From positions 62,001-126,000 of the forward strand of contig NZ_RCWJ01000004.1 in assembly GCF_003668565.1 (NCBI RefSeq): a stretch of 64,000 nt of DNA, written 5' to 3'. Origin of the DNA: Mycetocola zhadangensis (GTDB taxonomy: Bacteria; Actinomycetota; Actinomycetes; Actinomycetales; Microbacteriaceae). Within the stretch, counting starts at the first letter, position 1. Each line of letters begins with the position of its first letter. Under the pieces are notes generated by a model. It did no database searches and was not told the origin of the DNA. It saw nothing but the letters and a program-made list of their open reading frames with translations. A program made the position numbers and the translations under genes. Shown here in pieces: positions 1-9,444 of this stretch.

Positions 1-844
1 GCAGCGAGTCGTCGTCTGTGCCGTCGACACCGTCGATGCCGTCGAGTTCGACCTGCTTCGTCTTCTCGACCTTGGCGAGGTCACGTTCTTCGGGAGTGGC
101 GAGTTCTGTCCCGAACGTCCACGCGTACAACTGGCGGAATCGTTCACCGATCTTGTTCGGCGGCGTCTTGGTGATGATGAAAAGGCTCAGGAGTGCGAGC
201 AGGCCGAGCACGATGCCCGAGCCAATCGACGTGACCACGGCCACCAGAGGCGCACCGATGATCCAGCCGACGAGACCGCCGGCTCGCGCGAGCGCTGGCA
301 TTCCCTCACTGGGGTTTGGCTGGCCTCCGAAGGTGTGGCACAGGCCGGATACGGCGACGAGCGCGATGATCAGGCCGATTCCGATGCGCCCGTTGTCGTT
401 CACGCTCGAGGGGTGACGGAAGAGCCAGACGGCCAGCAGCACCATGATGACGGGAAGGGCGAATGCGAGCCGCCCGAAGATGCCGCCAAAGGTAAATGCT
501 GTGAGGTTCTGGGCGACAGCGTCGTTGACGCCGAACCACTCGACGACCATGCCGATGATGGCCAGAAGGAAGATAAGGAACGGTACGCCGTCTCTGCGCT
601 GGTCTTTCTCGAAGCGCTCGGGGCCGAACGCACGCGCGGCGCCCCCGACGAGGTGGGCGAGCCCCATCCACATCTTGACGAACGCGTTCTCCTGGGTTGC
701 GGCGGGGTAGGCCACAGTCTTTGCCGTCGCCGTTGACGACTGTTTCGCTTGCGAGGATTTCGCCGGGGTCTTGCGTGTGCTGGGAGTTCCGGAGCGCGCC
801 GACGTACTCCGGCCGCCGCTGGAGGATTTATTCGTCGTAGCCAT
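1..844 (-). CDS. ftsK: DNA translocase FtsK, N-terminal part (runs off window)
   Basis: Septal DNA translocase that pumps chromosome ends through the closing division septum. Only the first 281 residues lie in the window; the RecA-like motor and gamma domain are beyond position 1. A basic, Ser/Thr/Lys-rich tail of about 50 residues is followed by hydrophobic segments near residues 88-106, 123-142, 154-172 and 190-224, the usual membrane anchor of FtsK. After these comes a charged, Asp-rich stretch that begins the linker. The ATG is preceded at 7 nt by TACCGT, which fits a leaderless transcript. Family call is confident from the membrane layout and position next to rnj/dapA; the motor itself cannot be checked here. 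Confidence 0.88.
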   Translation of the reverse strand, partial: MATTNKSSSGGRSTSARSGTPSTRKTPAKSSQAKQSSTATAKTVAYPAATQENAFVKMWMGLAHLVGGAARAFGPERFEKDQRRDGVPFLIFLLAIIGMVVEWFGVNDAVAQNLTAFTFGGIFGRLAFALPVIMVLLAVWLFRHPSSVNDNGRIGIGLIIALVAVSGLCHTFGGQPNPSEGMPALARAGGLVGWIIGAPLVAVVTSIGSGIVLGLLALLSLFIITKTPPNKIGERFRQLYAWTFGTELATPEERDLAKVEKTKQVELDGIDGVDGTDDDSL

Positions 845-851
845 GGGCTCA

Positions 852-857
852 ACGGTA
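852..857 (-). promoter_or_regulatory. Probable leaderless -10 box of ftsK
   Basis: TACCGT on the minus strand ends 7 nt before the ftsK ATG. This is the TANNNT-N6/7-start arrangement of actinobacterial leaderless genes. The same TACCGTTGAG string precedes thyA. Confidence 0.5.
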
Positions 858-920
858 TCTGCCCACACCGACGTTGCCCGGTATTGACGCGGGAGTGCCC
901 GGTTTCACCCCGGTATGCCG

Positions 921-1412
921 TCAGCTGAGGATGCGCACCATCACCATCGAGTTTTCGTTTCGACGAACCACAACGAATCCCTCGGCGACGTACAGCTTCG
1001 CCGCGAAATTGGCGCGGTCGACAGAGAGACTGATCCGGGTGTGCCCGTTCCGCCGCGCCTGGACGAGCACCGCGCGCAGCAGTTCTCTCCCGATCCCCTG
1101 CGCACGCCAGACACCGGCTACGCCGAGGGTCAGTTCAGGCACGCCCGGCGCCACGAACCCGAAACCCGGGCTGTGCTCGGGGAACAACCGATACCAACAG
1201 GCACCGATCGGAGTTCCGGCAGCGTCAACGGCGACCATCCCGGCGTCACCCGGTCTCTTCCATCCCTCGATGTACCGTGCCACCACCGGGTCAGCCAGGG
1301 CATCCACCCGGGCGATCGAGCGCGACGGCGCCCAGTTGAGCGCCTCGACGAGCATGTCGCCGAGGAATCGCGCGTCTGTGCGCGCCGCCTTGCGAAGCCG
1401 GGGAGTGGCCAT
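921..1412 (-). CDS. GNAT family N-acetyltransferase
   Basis: 163-residue acyl-CoA-dependent N-acetyltransferase of unknown substrate. The acetyl-CoA pyrophosphate-binding loop is visible as W-R-A-Q-G-I-G near residues 105-111, followed by the helix ELLRAVLVQARRNG. The late beta-strand/helix with LYVAEGF is typical of motif B. The gene stands alone between ftsK and the ABC exporter operon. Its ATG is preceded by TAACAT at 6 nt, suggesting a leaderless mRNA. Family call is firm; substrate unknown. Confidence 0.8.
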   Translation of the reverse strand: MATPRLRKAARTDARFLGDMLVEALNWAPSRSIARVDALADPVVARYIEGWKRPGDAGMVAVDAAGTPIGACWYRLFPEHSPGFGFVAPGVPELTLGVAGVWRAQGIGRELLRAVLVQARRNGHTRISLSVDRANFAAKLYVAEGFVVVRRNENSMVMVRILS

Positions 1413-1418
1413 AAACGG

Positions 1419-1424
1419 ATGTTA
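1419..1424 (-). promoter_or_regulatory. Probable leaderless -10 box of the GNAT gene
   Basis: TAACAT on the minus strand lies 6 nt before the ATG of the acetyltransferase. Confidence 0.45.
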
Positions 1425-1473
1425 TGGCATCCGTGTTTCAAATAAATGACGGTTCCTCACCGCCGCTCAGCAT

Positions 1474-2694
1474 TCAATACCGGATGGCGTCAATCACCTT
1501 GACCCGGACAGCGATGAGCGCGGGGATCAGCCCGGCCAGTGCGCCAACCAGGGTTGCCGCGACCAGGCCAAACACGGCGGCGGATACCGGGAACGGCGGA
1601 ACGTCGCTGATGCCGCCGAAGCTCACCAGGTCAGACACCATCGGACTCTGGACGAGCAGAACGGCACAGATGACGCCGACGATACCCGCGACGAAGGTCG
1701 CGACGACGCTCTCCATCATCACCGCGAAGAACACCCGGCCGCTTGTCGCGCCGAAACTTCGGCGGATACCGATCTCGCGGATGCGCTGCCGAACCGTGAC
1801 GAGGGCAATGTTGAGCAGGCTGAGTGCGCCGAGGAGCAGGATGATTCCGCCGATCACCAGAGTGATGACTCGGAGGATCGACGTGGGGTCGTCCATTTGT
1901 GCGCCCCAGTCGGTGCGGTCGACACTGACGGAGCCTGACGAGCCCAAGGCACTGGACAATTCGGCCTGGATGCGGCCCTGAAGGTCGCGGGCGAGGTCAG
2001 GTGGCACCCACATCTCGTACTGCGGGGACGACTGGGCAGCGCGGGCGGGGTCGACGAGCTGCTCGAAGTGGCTGGTGAGCATGTACATCGACGGGTAGGT
2101 GTCCCAGGCGCTCGTTCCGTACACACCGACGATGATCGCCTTCGCCCCGCCGAGACTGTCGATGGCCACTGACGGGTGCGAGTCGAGGGCGGGTGAGCCG
2201 AGGAGCTCCCAGAAGGCGGTGTTCACGACGATCACTGGAGCCAACCTTGAGCTGTCTCCCACCTGGAACCAGCTGCCGTCGTCCATGCGGGTCCTGTGCA
2301 TTTCGGCATACGGCTGGTCGACCACCTGAAGGTTGACGTCCTGGACGCTTCCCGGGAATTGGACGCGACCCTGGTCCCAGAGAACACGGGTGGCATAGGC
2401 GATGTCGTAACGGTCGAGCACGTCGAACCATGCCTGTGTCGCCTGTGATCGCCCGGTCGCCGTCGTGTCTGGCGACTGCATGGACATCGTCAGCGTCGCG
2501 GCACGCCCGCCGGCACTGTCGGCCTGCTCGATGGTGGCCTGCTGGGCGATCGCCGACATGGCTACCGCGCCGCTGAGCGCGCACACCGCGACGGCGACTC
2601 CGACCAGCGACAGCAGCACTCTGCCCTTGTGAATGCGCACCTCCTGCCAGGCCTCCGCGCAGGCACCGACGATGCCCGCGAGGAACCCGCCCAT
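1474..2694 (-). CDS. MacB/FtsX-type ABC transporter permease
   Basis: 406-residue membrane subunit of an ABC exporter. There is one N-terminal membrane segment (about residues 25-50), a large extracytoplasmic domain of about 200 residues, then three C-terminal membrane helices. The coupling motif IGIRRSFGAT sits before the penultimate helix; this arrangement defines the MacB/FtsX permease family. It is the last gene of a three-gene operon and its ATG overlaps the ATPase stop by one base (TGATG). Substrate cannot be read; MacB-like systems export peptides or antibiotics, or act in mechanotransmission. Confidence 0.85.
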   Translation of the reverse strand: MGGFLAGIVGACAEAWQEVRIHKGRVLLSLVGVAVAVCALSGAVAMSAIAQQATIEQADSAGGRAATLTMSMQSPDTTATGRSQATQAWFDVLDRYDIAYATRVLWDQGRVQFPGSVQDVNLQVVDQPYAEMHRTRMDDGSWFQVGDSSRLAPVIVVNTAFWELLGSPALDSHPSVAIDSLGGAKAIIVGVYGTSAWDTYPSMYMLTSHFEQLVDPARAAQSSPQYEMWVPPDLARDLQGRIQAELSSALGSSGSVSVDRTDWGAQMDDPTSILRVITLVIGGIILLLGALSLLNIALVTVRQRIREIGIRRSFGATSGRVFFAVMMESVVATFVAGIVGVICAVLLVQSPMVSDLVSFGGISDVPPFPVSAAVFGLVAATLVGALAGLIPALIAVRVKVIDAIRY

Positions 2695-3395
2695 CAGGAC
2701 ACCGCCACAATGTCGTCGGCGAGGGTCAGCACGCCGCGGTCGAGCCGGAAATGCCGATCACTGCGTGCGGCGATCGCCGGGTCGTGGGTGATCGTGACGA
2801 GCGCGGCATTCTCCTCACGGACGATGTCGTCGAGAAGGGTCATGACGCTCTGCCCGGTTTCGACGTCGAGCGCTCCCGTTGGTTCGTCGGCGAGGATGAG
2901 TTTGGGCTGCCGGACGAGGGCGCGCGCGATCGCAACGCGCTGCTGTTCTCCGCCGGAGAGGCTGCCGGGCAGGGCGGTGAGCCGGTGCCCGAGCCCGACC
3001 CGGTCCAGCATGTCTGCGGCAATCCGCTCGCGGCCCCAGAACCTCGGTCCCCTCGCGTAGAGCAGCGGCATGGTGACGTTCTCGAGGGCTGTTCGGCCGT
3101 CAAGCAGGTTGAACTGCTGGAAGATGAACCCGACGTTGCCACCGCGCACGCGGTCACGGCGACCGGATTTCATGTCGGGAACCGATTCACCTTCGAAACA
3201 GAGCTCGCCTGTCGTCGGGAGGTCAAGCATCCCGAGCAGGTTGAGAAGCGTGGATTTGCCTGAGCCGGAACGTCCGACAACACTGACCCGCTCCCCCGGC
3301 TCTACTCCGAGGTTCACACCATCGAGGATGGTGAGGGGGTCGGAGTCAGGGATCAGGACGGTCCGCGTGACATCCGACAGTTCGATGAGGCTCAA
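2694..3395 (-). CDS. ABC transporter ATP-binding protein (MacB/LolD-like)
   Basis: 233-residue ATPase. Walker A is GRSGSGKST (about residues 41-49), the Q-loop lies in FIFQQFNLL, the signature is LSGGEQQR, Walker B is LILADEPTGALD, and the H-loop is in TITHD. This is the MacB/LolD/FtsE class that works with MacB-type permeases. The start is TTG, sharing TTGA with the stop of the upstream adaptor gene. That tight coupling supports translation as one unit. Confidence 0.9.
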   Translation of the reverse strand: MSLIELSDVTRTVLIPDSDPLTILDGVNLGVEPGERVSVVGRSGSGKSTLLNLLGMLDLPTTGELCFEGESVPDMKSGRRDRVRGGNVGFIFQQFNLLDGRTALENVTMPLLYARGPRFWGRERIAADMLDRVGLGHRLTALPGSLSGGEQQRVAIARALVRQPKLILADEPTGALDVETGQSVMTLLDDIVREENAALVTITHDPAIAARSDRHFRLDRGVLTLADDIVAVS

Positions 3396-4441
3396 CCGAC
3401 GACGCTCTCATCGCAGAACACTGTGCCGTCTGGCTGTTCGATACAGTTGCCCTGCGCTGGGTCGGTGGCGTCGACGACCGGCACAAATTCGAGCACGGAG
3501 TCGCCTTCGGCGATACCGTCGGTGATTTGCACCACTGTGCCGTCGTTGAGCCCGAGCGTCACAGCGCGTTCCTCGCTCGTGCCGTCTTTTCCGACGACCC
3601 AGACGGTGCCCGATACAGCGTTGCCTTTCACCGCTGTCACGGGAAGGGTCATGGCGTTCTCGACGCTGCCGCCGGCGAGTGTGAGTTTCGCGGTGAGTCC
3701 GGCGAACACTCGGACGTCGGCCGGGACGGCGCAGCGCACGGTTGCGCCCGAGGCGCTTGGGTTTGGTGTGCCTGATGGATCCGTTGCTGGTGGTTCGGCG
3801 CCGGCGAGCGGGCTCGAGATGGTCAGGCCGGTGCAGGTGAACGCGCCAGGGCCTCCAACCACCTCGACCTGGCCTTCGGTGGGTTGTTGCACGAGTTTGA
3901 ACTGATCCTCCGGGCGGATCGGGCCGGTCACGCTGAACGTCGGCGGGGCGACGGTAGCGATCACATCGCCGACCGCGACGATCTGGCCGACGAGCATGGG
4001 AACGCTTGACACCACACCGGTGACCGGGGCCGTCACAGTGGCCGTCTTGTACTTCACCTTCGGTTGCGTCATGGTGACGTTGCCATCGGCATCCGTGTTC
4101 GCGATCGGTTCCTGCGGAATCTCCTGCCGGATGGTGGCGAGGGAATCGCCGGCGTTCACGGCCTGTCCAACGGAGACAGGGACGACGCTAATCTCACCGG
4201 CCAGCGTTGCCCTGGCTGGCGACGCCGGGTCGGCGGCGACCGAACCGTCCACCACAACAGTGGTGGTAATCGCTCCGAGCGCGACCTCAGTGACCGGCTC
4301 GGTGATCGAGCCGGTCGGGACCGCGGGGTCGGCTTCAGCGGAAACGTCCGGGAAGAACGCCACCTTGACGAGCGCGATGGCTATCGCGGCGAATACTGCG
4401 ATCCGCAGAATCGGAAAAATCCACTTGCGCCACACACCCAT
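3392..4441 (-). CDS. HlyD-type efflux adaptor of the ABC exporter
   Basis: 349-residue membrane-fusion-type adaptor. One N-terminal membrane anchor (about residues 9-27) is followed by an extracytoplasmic beta-rich body. Two split lipoyl-like segments are visible: GEISVVPVSVGQAVNAGDSL and the later APVTGVVSSVPMLVGQIVAVGD. The C-terminal part carries cysteines (FTCTG, VRCAV, GNCIEQ, VFCDES) that could form disulfides. It is the first gene of the adaptor-ATPase-permease operon. A GGGGGAG ribosome site precedes the ATG. Gram-positive adaptors of this type are known for MacB-like pumps; substrate unknown. Confidence 0.75.
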   Translation of the reverse strand: MGVWRKWIFPILRIAVFAAIAIALVKVAFFPDVSAEADPAVPTGSITEPVTEVALGAITTTVVVDGSVAADPASPARATLAGEISVVPVSVGQAVNAGDSLATIRQEIPQEPIANTDADGNVTMTQPKVKYKTATVTAPVTGVVSSVPMLVGQIVAVGDVIATVAPPTFSVTGPIRPEDQFKLVQQPTEGQVEVVGGPGAFTCTGLTISSPLAGAEPPATDPSGTPNPSASGATVRCAVPADVRVFAGLTAKLTLAGGSVENAMTLPVTAVKGNAVSGTVWVVGKDGTSEERAVTLGLNDGTVVQITDGIAEGDSVLEFVPVVDATDPAQGNCIEQPDGTVFCDESVVG

Positions 4442-4471
4442 GAAGGCTCCCCCATCGTCTGAATGAGGTTG

Positions 4472-4477
4472 AGTCTA
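4472..4477 (-). promoter_or_regulatory. Possible -10 box for the ABC exporter operon
   Basis: TAGACT on the minus strand, 30 nt upstream of the adaptor ATG, with a GGGGGAG ribosome site in between. No clear -35 was seen. Confidence 0.35.
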
Positions 4478-4518
4478 GGGAGCGGCGCGAAATTACCGCA
4501 TCATCCTGGAGGATGACG

Positions 4519-5046
4519 TTACGAGAGCCGCTCCTTGAGGATCGACAGAGACTCCCCTGTCGCGCGACGGACGTCCTTTTGCGGGTCACGGAGCAGACGC
4601 TGGAGCGCCTCTTCGCTCGCCGCTGTGCCGATTTCAGCGAGAGCGCGACCGGCTGCGGCCCGCACGCGGGGGTTCTCATCCGTTGTCAGTTTGGCGAATT
4701 GGGTTTCGTCGCCGATGCGGCGCTCCGCGCACACCCGCAGGCACATTTCGCGGACGCGCCAGGCCTGGTTGGTGGTTCCGGCAAGCACGGCTGGCTCGGC
4801 CGATGGGCTCCAGATGTGCAGAAGGGTGCGTGCACCCCAGAGCTCGGGCCAGTACAGTGCCGGAGCGCCGTCGAGCACGCCCTGGGCGTGCCGACCACCG
4901 ACGTACAGCAGCACGTCGTCGCCTTCGTTGCGGCCCTCGAGCAGTCCGATGGCTTTGGTGACGAGTCCGGCTTCGCCGAAGCGGGTCACCGCCAGGTCGA
5001 TGCGAGTGCCGAGTGGTTCGTCGATAGGTATTTCTGTGTTCGTCAT
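4519..5046 (-). CDS. HEAT-repeat domain protein
   Basis: 175-residue soluble protein. The last 80 residues contain alpha-helical repeat units such as TTDENPRVRAAAGRALAEIG and RDPQKDVRRATGESLSIL, the HEAT pattern. The N-terminal half (IDLAVTRFGEAGLVTKAIGLL onward) looks like further degenerate helical units. It probably mediates protein binding; no catalytic motif was seen. An AGCAGGA ribosome site precedes the ATG. It lies between the ABC exporter and rnj, but nothing links it to either. Confidence 0.7.
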   Translation of the reverse strand: MTNTEIPIDEPLGTRIDLAVTRFGEAGLVTKAIGLLEGRNEGDDVLLYVGGRHAQGVLDGAPALYWPELWGARTLLHIWSPSAEPAVLAGTTNQAWRVREMCLRVCAERRIGDETQFAKLTTDENPRVRAAAGRALAEIGTAASEEALQRLLRDPQKDVRRATGESLSILKERLS

Positions 5047-5155
5047 ATCCTGCTCAACGCTAGTCCACCTTCGGGGGCGGAACGTGAATTGCCCGGCTCC
5101 AGCCGGTCCTGAACTCTCAGAATCGGTCGAAGCCGGGCAATGTGAATCGAAGCGG

Positions 5156-6832
5156 TTACGCTTCGATGACGAGCGGAACGATCATCGGGCGACGACGATA
5201 TGACGTGTTCACCCAACGGCCGACGGTGCGGCGCACGATCTGTGAGAGAGCGTGTGAGTCGCGCACGCCGTTGCGTGCGGCGTCCGCGAGTGCCTGTTCG
5301 ATCTTCGGCTTGACGCTGTCGAATACCCGGTCGTCCTCGGCGAATCCCTTGGCGTGGATCTCCGGTCCGACGATGACCTTGCCGGTCTGGGCCTCAACAA
5401 CCACGATGATCGAGATGAAGCCCTCTTCACCGAGAATTCGGCGGTCCTTGAGGTCGGCATCGGTGATCTCGCCGACGCTTGAGCCGTCAACGTAGACGAA
5501 GCCGATGTCCAACTGGCCAACAACCTCGACGTGACCGTCGCGCATGTCCATCACTGTGCCGTCTTCGGCCAGGAAGGTGTTCTCCTCCGGCACGCCGGTG
5601 TCGATGGCCAGCTTGGCGTTGGCGACCAGGTGGCGGTACTCGCCGTGAACCGGCAACACGTTGCGCGGCTGGATGATGTTGTAGCAGTAGAGCAGCTCGC
5701 CGGCCGCAGCGTGTCCGGAGACGTGCACCTTGGCGTTGCCCTTGTGCACGACGTTCGCGCCGAGCTTGGTCAGCCCGTCGATCACGCGGTAAATGGCGTT
5801 CTCGTTGCCGGGGATCTGGCTCGACGCCAGGATGACGGTGTCGCCCTCGCCGACCTCGATGGCGTGGTCCATGTTGGCCATGCGGCTGAGCACAGCCATC
5901 GGTTCACCCTGCGACCCTGTGGACATGTAAACGATCTTGTCGTCTGGGATGTCTTTGGCCTTCTTGTACTCGACCAGAACGCCGTCCGGCACCTTGAGGT
6001 AGCCGAGGTCGGCGGCGATGGTCATGTTGCGCACCATCGAGCGGCCGAGGAAAGCGACACGGCGTCCGTTCGCGTGGGCGGCGTCAAGTACCTGCTGCAC
6101 TCGGTGCACGTGGCTGGAGAAGCTCGCCACGATGACGCGACGCGGTGCTCGAGCAATGACCTGGTCGAGAACCGGGCCGATCGAGGCCTCGAGCGGCGTG
6201 AATCCTGGAACGTCGGCGTTGGTGGAGTCGACCAGGAACAGGTCAACGCCTTCCTTGCCGAGGCGCGCGAACTCGCGCAGGTCGGTGAGGCGACCGTCGA
6301 GCGGCAGCTGGTCCATCTTGAAGTCGCCGGTGGCGAGGACGGTTCCTGCCTCGGTCTTGATCGCGACGGCCAGGGCATCGGGGATCGAGTGGTTGACGGC
6401 AACGAACTCAAGGTCGAATGGACCGAGCTGCTCCTTCTGACCCTCTTTGACGGTGAGGCTGTACGGCTTGATGCGGTGTTCCTTGAGCTTCGCCTCGACG
6501 AGGGCGAGCGTCAGGCCTGAACCGATCAGCGGAATGTCGTTGCGAAGGCGAAGCAGGTACGGAACTGCACCGATGTGGTCCTCGTGACCGTGCGTGAGCA
6601 TGACGCCAACGACGTCATCGAGGCGGTCCTTGATCGGGCCGAAGTCGGGCAGGATCAGGTCAACGCCCGGCTGGTGCTCTTCAGGGAAGAGAACGCCGCA
6701 GTCGACGATGAGGATCTTGCCGTTGATCTCGAAATAGGTCATGTTGCGACCGATTTCGCCGAGTCCGCCGATGGGGATGATTCGGAGAGTTCCCTTGTCG
6801 AGGGCAGGGGGATCGTAAACGTTTGTGGGCAT
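5156..6832 (-). CDS. rnj: Ribonuclease J
   Basis: 558-residue metallo-beta-lactamase-fold exo/endoribonuclease for mRNA turnover and rRNA 5-prime maturation. The two-metal site motif HGHEDH is at residues 81-86. The beta-CASP part includes DSTNAD, SSHVHR, STGSQGEP and HVSGHA, and the C-terminal domain is full length. The reading frame extends further upstream, but the ATG beginning MPTNVYDPP was chosen. It has a strong AAGGAGGG ribosome site and the usual RNase J N-terminus. It lies 23 nt downstream of dapA, a common actinobacterial arrangement. Confidence 0.95.
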   Translation of the reverse strand: MPTNVYDPPALDKGTLRIIPIGGLGEIGRNMTYFEINGKILIVDCGVLFPEEHQPGVDLILPDFGPIKDRLDDVVGVMLTHGHEDHIGAVPYLLRLRNDIPLIGSGLTLALVEAKLKEHRIKPYSLTVKEGQKEQLGPFDLEFVAVNHSIPDALAVAIKTEAGTVLATGDFKMDQLPLDGRLTDLREFARLGKEGVDLFLVDSTNADVPGFTPLEASIGPVLDQVIARAPRRVIVASFSSHVHRVQQVLDAAHANGRRVAFLGRSMVRNMTIAADLGYLKVPDGVLVEYKKAKDIPDDKIVYMSTGSQGEPMAVLSRMANMDHAIEVGEGDTVILASSQIPGNENAIYRVIDGLTKLGANVVHKGNAKVHVSGHAAAGELLYCYNIIQPRNVLPVHGEYRHLVANAKLAIDTGVPEENTFLAEDGTVMDMRDGHVEVVGQLDIGFVYVDGSSVGEITDADLKDRRILGEEGFISIIVVVEAQTGKVIVGPEIHAKGFAEDDRVFDSVKPKIEQALADAARNGVRDSHALSQIVRRTVGRWVNTSYRRRPMIVPLVIEA

Positions 6833-6855
6833 ATGCCCTCCTTGGGATATCTGCG

Positions 6856-7833
6856 TCAGCGCGTGGTGCCGTGCACCTGTGGCAGTGCGCCACCCGCTGC
6901 CGCGTTGCGGTCTGGTCGGAAGTTGGAGAAGTCCACTCCCGGAATGTTGGTGACGAGGTCGATTTCGTCCTCGATCTGTGCTGCTTCCCACTCCTCAGGC
7001 CCAACGAGGGGCAGGCGGACGCGTGGGCTGCCGATACGGCCGAGGCCGTGAAGAATGTACTTGGCCGCGACCGTGCCTGGTACGTGCGTCATGACGGCCC
7101 GCACCAGCGGCTCGAGCTGCTTGTGTGCAGCTGTCGCCGTCGTGAGGTCGCCCGCGTTGACCGCATCCACCATCTGGCGGTACGGCGTCGCGGCGATGTT
7201 TGCTGTGACGCCGATGAGTCCTGCGGCTCCGATCGACAGGTGCGGCAGCGCGTTGGCGTCGTCACCGGAGAAGTAAAGCAGGTCGGTCTGGTTGAGAACC
7301 CGGCTGACCTCGGAGAAGTCTCCCTTGGCGTCCTTCACCGCGAGGATGTTCGGGTGCTTCGCGGCCCGAAGGATCGTCTCGTATTTGATCGGAACACCGG
7401 TGCGACCCGGGATGTCGTACAGGATGACCGGAAGGTCAGTGGCATCCGCAATCATTCGAAAATGGGTGAGGATTCCCGCTTGGGTCGGCTTGTTGTAGTA
7501 CGGGGTGACGATCATGACGCCGTCTGCCCCGGCCTTCTCGCTCTTGCGATACAGGTCAATCGCGTGGGCGGTCTCGTTGGAACCACCGCCGGTGATGATC
7601 CTGGCTCGACCGTTCGAGACGCTCTTGCCCACTTCAACCAGGCGCAGTTTCTCGGGGTCGGTGAGGGTCGAGGTCTCCCCCGTCGTTCCGGTGACGACGA
7701 TGCCGTCTGCTCCGGCAGTGATGACGTCGTCGATGTGCTTCTCGACGCCTGGCCAGTCGACCTCACCGTCAGCGGTGAATGGGGTGACGAGCGCTACGAG
7801 GACCTGACCGAAGGGATTCACGACGTTAGACAC
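6856..7833 (-). CDS. dapA: 4-hydroxy-tetrahydrodipicolinate synthase
   Basis: Condenses pyruvate with aspartate semialdehyde in the lysine/diaminopimelate pathway. Visible features are TGTTGE (about residues 48-53), PYYNKP (111-116), the catalytic Tyr in VILYDIPGR (Tyr139) and the Schiff-base Lys in LAVKDAKG (Lys167). The GTG beginning VSNVVNPFG was chosen because family members start close to this point. A second in-frame GTG nine codons upstream (7860) is possible, and neither has a clear ribosome site. dapB of the same pathway lies at 11.7 kb, not in the same operon. Confidence 0.93.
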   Translation of the reverse strand: MSNVVNPFGQVLVALVTPFTADGEVDWPGVEKHIDDVITAGADGIVVTGTTGETSTLTDPEKLRLVEVGKSVSNGRARIITGGGSNETAHAIDLYRKSEKAGADGVMIVTPYYNKPTQAGILTHFRMIADATDLPVILYDIPGRTGVPIKYETILRAAKHPNILAVKDAKGDFSEVSRVLNQTDLLYFSGDDANALPHLSIGAAGLIGVTANIAATPYRQMVDAVNAGDLTTATAAHKQLEPLVRAVMTHVPGTVAAKYILHGLGRIGSPRVRLPLVGPEEWEAAQIEDEIDLVTNIPGVDFSNFRPDRNAAAGGALPQVHGTTR

Positions 7834-7958
7834 GAGTTCAAGGCTACCGGTTGTCGGCACGCACGCGCCCCACCGGTCGAACGCGGAGTGGCGTTTTCCC
7901 GACGAGACCTTTGTGATGAGCGGATGCCACGGGGCAGCAGGTCAGCGGCAAGCGGATG

Positions 7959-8474
7959 CTACGTGGTGCGTTCGTAGCGCACGAAACGGTAGGCGGTGCC
8001 GGTTCGCGATGTGCGCCAACCCTCGACCGGATCGCGATCGACGGCGCGCCAGTGCTCCGGGATCTCCGGCGCGAACGTGTCTCCGGCAATCTCGGCGCGG
8101 ATCTCGGTGACCTCGAGTCGGTCTGCCCTGTCCATTACAGCCGCGAAGATCTCGGCACCACCGATGATCCAGGTCCAGCCGGTGTCTGGGTCCTTCCGAG
8201 CCAGGGTGAGTGCCTCGTCGAGCGAATGGGCGACATGCACCCCGACCGCAGTCCAGCCGACCTGGCGGGTGACGACGACGTTGCGCCGATCCGCGAGCGG
8301 CCGGAACCGCTCAGGAAGTGAGTCCCAGGTTTTCCGCCCCATCACGACGGCGCTGCCTGAGGTTATGGCTTTGAAGTGTGCGAGGTCTTCAGGAATGTGC
8401 CACGGCATGACACCGTCGCGCCCGATGATCCCGCCATCCGCTTCGGCCCAGATGAGCCCGATGCGGGCGGTCAT
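7959..8474 (-). CDS. dfrA: Dihydrofolate reductase
   Basis: 171-residue enzyme that regenerates tetrahydrofolate. Typical DHFR features are [31 protein letters not shown] split over the active-site loop, [10 protein letters not shown], and the NADPH-binding IIGGAEIF. It follows thyA with a 4-nt ATGA overlap, so the dihydrofolate made by ThyA is recycled by the product of the same mRNA. Confidence 0.95.
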   Translation of the reverse strand: MTARIGLIWAEADGGIIGRDGVMPWHIPEDLAHFKAITSGSAVVMGRKTWDSLPERFRPLADRRNVVVTRQVGWTAVGVHVAHSLDEALTLARKDPDTGWTWIIGGAEIFAAVMDRADRLEVTEIRAEIAGDTFAPEIPEHWRAVDRDPVEGWRTSRTGTAYRFVRYERTT

Positions 8475-9280
8475 ACGGCGACGGCTCCCCGGATAGCCGG
8501 GTGATGGGAGTAGTTCTCGACGACGAGGTCGTCGAACTCGTAGTCGAAGATGCTGTCTCGCCCAGAAGCGATGCGCAGCTGCGGCAGTGGGAACGGGTCA
8601 CGACTGAGCTGCTCGGTGACCTGCTCGATATGGTTGTCGTAAATGTGGCAGTCGCCACCGGTCCAGACGAAATCGCCAACCTCGAGCCCGGTCTGCGCGG
8701 CAACCAGGTGCGTGAGCAGGGCGTAGCTGGCGATGTTGAATGGAACACCGAGGAACAGGTCGGCACTGCGCTGGTACAGCTGGCAGGACAGTTTGCCGTC
8801 GGCCACATAGAACTGGAACAGGGCGTGGCACGGCGCGAGTGCCATAGTCGGAATGTCGGCGGGGTTCCACGCCGACACGATCAGTCGACGCGAGTCCGGG
8901 TTCGACTTGATCGCTTCGATCACCTCGGTGATCTGGTCAATGGTCTCACCGCCCGGTGTCGGCCAGGAGCGCCACTGCACGCCGTAAACCGGACCGAGCT
9001 CGCCCTCAGCGTCAGCCCACTCGTCCCAGATCGTGACGCCGTGATCGCGCAGCCAGCTGACATTGCTGTCACCGCGGAGAAACCAGAGCAGTTCGTAGGC
9101 GATTGACTTGAAGTGCACGCGCTTCGTCGTGATGAGCGGAAAGCCCTTCGACAGGTCGTACCGCAGCTGGCGACCGAACACACTTCGGGTTCCCGTTCCT
9201 GTGCGATCCCCCTTTTTTGTGCCGTTCTCGAGAGTGTCTCGAAGGAGGTCCTCGTACGGGGTGGGGATAGTCGCAGCCAT
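8471..9280 (-). CDS. thyA: Thymidylate synthase ThyA
   Basis: 269 residues, the normal size. Converts dUMP to dTMP using methylene-tetrahydrofolate. The catalytic cysteine is Cys151 in [22 protein letters not shown] and the nucleotide loop [13 protein letters not shown] are intact. The ATG of [13 protein letters not shown] was chosen over upstream in-frame starts. It matches the family start and has TACCGT 7 nt upstream, indicating leaderless transcription. First gene of the thyA-dfrA operon. Confidence 0.95.
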   Translation of the reverse strand: MAATIPTPYEDLLRDTLENGTKKGDRTGTGTRSVFGRQLRYDLSKGFPLITTKRVHFKSIAYELLWFLRGDSNVSWLRDHGVTIWDEWADAEGELGPVYGVQWRSWPTPGGETIDQITEVIEAIKSNPDSRRLIVSAWNPADIPTMALAPCHALFQFYVADGKLSCQLYQRSADLFLGVPFNIASYALLTHLVAAQTGLEVGDFVWTGGDCHIYDNHIEQVTEQLSRDPFPLPQLRIASGRDSIFDYEFDDLVVENYSHHPAIRGAVAV

Positions 9281-9287
9281 GCCCTCA

Positions 9288-9293
9288 ACGGTA
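9288..9293 (-). promoter_or_regulatory. Probable leaderless -10 box of thyA-dfrA
   Basis: TACCGT 7 nt upstream of the thyA ATG. The string TACCGTTGAG also precedes ftsK at the same distance. Confidence 0.5.
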
Positions 9294-9444
9294 ATGCACT
9301 CGTGACGCGAACGTCCGATTGACTGAATGCCATCTCCTCCTCGCACGAACACCGCGTGGGGCGCAAGCAGGGGTGACCCGAAAGGGGCAAACGGATAGGC
9401 TCAAACAGCGGCGATCCGGCCGCACACGATCTTTGGAGGACGCC